64,000 nucleotides of DNA, taken from Nitrincola salilacus. GTDB taxonomy: Bacteria > Pseudomonadota > Gammaproteobacteria > Pseudomonadales > Balneatricaceae. The notes under the pieces are model-generated. The model saw only the letters and a list, made by a program, of their open reading frames with translations. It did no database searches and had not been told where the DNA came from. Positions 61,912-64,000 of this stretch are shown here, one piece after another; the stretch's first letter is position 1, and every line of letters starts with the position of its first letter. The stretch lies in the NCBI RefSeq assembly GCF_046271865.1, contig NZ_CP176580.1:930001-994000 (forward strand), in the 5' to 3' direction. A program made the translations under genes and the position numbers.

Positions 61912-62451
61912 TCAGCCTTTGGCTGCAGCCTCGTAAGCAGCAACAGACTGCATGATCGCATCACGCGCAGCCTGAGCATCAGACCAGCCCTCAACCTTGA
62001 CCCATTTGCCTTTTTCCAGCTTCTTGTAGTTTTCGAAGAAGTGGGCAATGCGATCCTTGGTCAGCTGTGGCAGATCATCAATATCATGAATGTCGTTATA
62101 CGCCTGGCTCAGCTTCTGATGAGGAACAGCAACCAGTTTGGCATCTTCGCCAGCTTCATCGGTCATGTTCAGAATGCCGACCGGACGGCAGCGGATGACG
62201 GAGCCGACGACAACAGGGTAAGGGGTGATGACCAGTACATCCAGAGCGTCGCCATCATCAGCCAGCGTGTGGTTGATGTAGCCGTAGTTGGCAGGATAGA
62301 ACATGGGGGCTGCCATGAAACGGTCAACGAAAACGGCATCGCTGTCTTTGTCGATCTCGTATTTCACCGGTGAGCTTTCGGCTGGGATTTCGATCACAAC
62401 GTAGATGTCGTTTGGCAGTTCTTTGCCGGAAGGTACTTTTGCAAAGCTCAT
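61912..62451 (-). CDS. ppa: Inorganic pyrophosphatase, family I
   Basis: 179 residues from ATG 62451 with CAGGAAC upstream; an in-frame TTG six codons earlier was rejected. Signature DDGDALDVLVI, plus VKYEIDKDSDAVFVDR and AVPHQKLSQAYNDI. Hydrolyses PPi to drive biosynthesis. Confident. Confidence 0.96.
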   Translation of the reverse strand: MSFAKVPSGKELPNDIYVVIEIPAESSPVKYEIDKDSDAVFVDRFMAAPMFYPANYGYINHTLADDGDALDVLVITPYPVVVGSVIRCRPVGILNMTDEAGEDAKLVAVPHQKLSQAYNDIHDIDDLPQLTKDRIAHFFENYKKLEKGKWVKVEGWSDAQAARDAIMQSVAAYEAAAKG

Positions 62452-62551
62452 GTTTGAGTTCCTGTTCAAGTTAAAAGTCGGTATATAAGAATCATGTCTG
62501 GCAGGATTATAAGGCCTGTCCTGCCTGACCAGAATAAGACTTAACGCTGAA

Positions 62552-63526
62552 TCACTTCTTCTCGTGATACTTGATCAGCGCCTCAACCTCTTCGCGAGAT
62601 CCCAGTGCGATGGAGACGCGCTGGTGAATATTATCCGGCTCCACCTCCATGATGCGGCTGTAGCAGGTGCTCGACAGGCCACCGGCCTGCTCGATCAGCA
62701 TGCTCATCGGGTTGCCTTCATACATCAGACGCAGTTTGCCAGGCTTTGCAGGTTCGCGGGCATCCCAGGGGTAGGTGAACAGGCCGCCGCGAGTCAGAAT
62801 GCGGTGCACTTCAGCAACCATCGAGGCGATCCAGCGCATATTGTAGTTTTTCTCACGCGGGCCATCGCTGCCGGCAATCAGGTCATCGATATACTGACGC
62901 ATCGGCGCTTCCCAGAAGCGATAGTTGGACATATTGATTGCAAATTCGCCTGTGCTCACAGGGATGGTCACGTCTTCATGGGTCAGCAGGAAATCGCCGG
63001 TGTGGGCCAGGGTGAACATGTTCACGCCATCGCCAGTGGTCAGCGCCAGTACAGCAGAGGGGCCATACAGCACATAACCGGCCGCGACCTGGTTGCAACC
63101 ATTCTGCAGGAACAGCTCGACGCTATTCTCCCCGGCATCACGCGGAACTTCGAGGATCGAGAAGATGGTACCTACCGACACGTTGATATCGATGTTGGAT
63201 GAGCCATCCAGAGGATCAAAGGTAACCAGGAAGCGGCCGTCCATATGATCACTGAAGACGGGGTCATCCTCTTCCTCTGAAGCGATACCGCGAACCAGTG
63301 GATTCAGCAGCAGTACTTTTTTCAGCACCTCATTGGCAATGACGTCCAGCTTTTTCTGTGTCTCGCCCTGAATATTGGTGTTGTCGGTGACGCCGAGCAC
63401 GCCGGAAAGCTCGCCTTCGCGCAGTTGCAGGGCGATCTCCTTGCACGCGATCATCAGCGTATCGATCAGTTCAACTAGTTCAGGGTCGGTCTGGTGATGT
63501 TTCAGAAAGCTGTTCAGCAGTTGCAT
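62552..63526 (-). CDS. fbp: Fructose-1,6-bisphosphatase, class 1
   Basis: 324 residues. FDPLDGSSNIDINVSVGTIFSI is the sugar-phosphate/metal signature, with EEDDPVFSDHMDGRF before and LIEQAGGLSST near the C-terminus. Gluconeogenesis. Divergent from mpl, as in many gammaproteobacteria. Confident. Confidence 0.96.
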   Translation of the reverse strand: MQLLNSFLKHHQTDPELVELIDTLMIACKEIALQLREGELSGVLGVTDNTNIQGETQKKLDVIANEVLKKVLLLNPLVRGIASEEEDDPVFSDHMDGRFLVTFDPLDGSSNIDINVSVGTIFSILEVPRDAGENSVELFLQNGCNQVAAGYVLYGPSAVLALTTGDGVNMFTLAHTGDFLLTHEDVTIPVSTGEFAINMSNYRFWEAPMRQYIDDLIAGSDGPREKNYNMRWIASMVAEVHRILTRGGLFTYPWDAREPAKPGKLRLMYEGNPMSMLIEQAGGLSSTCYSRIMEVEPDNIHQRVSIALGSREEVEALIKYHEKK

Positions 63527-63750
63527 GGGTCTGCGTTTTCCCGGGGAGTTGGTTGATATCTTGGGCTATGTATTACTGTCTTGGCGGTTGAGGTCCAATC
63601 AGGCGGTATTTTACGTGACCGGGAGCAAAATTGCATGAAAAGTGGTGTAAAAAACCGCCTGGAAAGGGCAAAGCTGATATTATTCTGCGATTAAACGGTC
63701 CGGTTAAGGTTTAGTAACCGGCCTGAGGTAAATTGATCGGGGAAAGTGTA

Positions 63751-64000
63751 GTGCATATTCATATTCTGGGCATTTGCGGGACCTTTATGGGGTCGCTGGC
63801 GATTCTGGCAAGGCAGCTGGGGCATCGGGTCACGGGATCAGACAGCAATGTCTACCCGCCGATGAGCACTCAACTGGAGCAACAGGGGATCAGTCTGATC
63901 GAGGGGTATGATCCGGCCCAACTGAAACCGGCCCCCGATTGCGTGATTGTCGGTAATGCGATGTCTCGTGGTAATCCCTGTGTCGAATATATGCTGGATC
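63751..64000 (+). CDS. mpl: UDP-N-acetylmuramate:L-alanyl-gamma-D-glutamyl-meso-diaminopimelate ligase, 3'-truncated
   Basis: Starts at GTG 63751 behind GGGGAAAG and runs off the window; 83 residues visible. HIHILGICGTFMGSLAILAR followed by LGHRVTGSDSNVYPPMSTQL is the Mpl/MurC N-terminal nucleotide-binding motif; ICGTFMG rather than MurC's GIGG sequence points to Mpl. Recycles murein tripeptide. Confident as Mpl; the ATP-binding part is outside. Confidence 0.92.
   Translation, partial: MHIHILGICGTFMGSLAILARQLGHRVTGSDSNVYPPMSTQLEQQGISLIEGYDPAQLKPAPDCVIVGNAMSRGNPCVEYMLD

Overview
The window reads as a 64-kb chromosomal segment of a marine-type Gammaproteobacterium, most like the Oceanospirillales/Pseudomonadales. 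The evidence is gene content and order: aroQ-accB-accC-prmA-DUF3426-dusB-fis-purH-purD, prkA-yeaH-spoVR, upp-uraA, and a Pseudomonas che2-like chemotaxis cluster. This assignment is inferred from synteny, not from a search. I see no rRNA, tRNA, CRISPR array, transposase or integrase. The first gene (cofG) and the last (mpl) are cut by the window edges.

Layout. (1) 1-7.9 kb, plus strand: a tightly overlapping operon for the deazaflavin cofactor F420 (cofG, cofH, cofD, cofC, cofE, F420:NADP oxidoreductase), followed by a luciferase-like F420-type oxidoreductase and an M20 N-carbamoyl-amino-acid-type hydrolase. It ends in a hairpin terminator. F420 is uncommon in Gammaproteobacteria, and the last two genes suggest what the cofactor is used for. 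(2) 8.2-10.3 kb, plus: an AT-rich two-gene module, a SAMHD1/dGTPase-like HD phosphohydrolase and a pol-beta-type nucleotidyltransferase. This is the best candidate for an undescribed (possibly defensive or nucleotide-signalling) system. (3) 10.4-19.3 kb, minus: a complete chemosensory operon (mcp-cheY-STAS-cheA-mcp-cheW-cheR-cheD-cheB) with no cheZ. (4) 19.4-20.9 kb: decayed remnants of PAS/histidine-kinase signalling genes. (5) 21-28 kb: an OsmC protein divergent from a GlxA-type AraC regulator, a double-CDGSH/glutamate-synthase fusion, a WYL-regulator/GST fusion, a soluble chemoreceptor and a DUF1127 protein. (6) 28-32 kb: LysE exporter, Dps with an OxyR-like site, ackA plus a PTA/PTB-type phosphotransacetylase, and a HIT protein. 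(7) 32-37 kb, minus: prkA-yeaH-spoVR stress module. (8) 37-41.6 kb, minus: a leucine-dehydrogenase-type enzyme with 2-oxo-acid dehydrogenase E1alpha, E1beta and E2, a branched-chain amino-acid oxidation operon. (9) 41.9-50.7 kb, minus: the housekeeping purine/fatty-acid/Fis block. (10) 50.7-64 kb: orphan ParA, hpt, a DOPA-dioxygenase-like protein, a Ca/Na exchanger, alpha carbonic anhydrase with a two-component system, upp-uraA, an acetyltransferase, a MoxR-VWA pair, ppa, fbp and the start of mpl.

How the genes work together. The cof operon makes F420, the NADP oxidoreductase reduces it, and the LLM enzyme presumably spends it on a substrate that the carbamoylase also handles. The che operon forms one signalling array. 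Leucine dehydrogenase feeds 2-oxo acids to the E1/E2 complex, but no E3 gene is present here. Several transcription units end at intrinsic terminators, two of which are built into the last codons of the gene they terminate (ackA, hpt).
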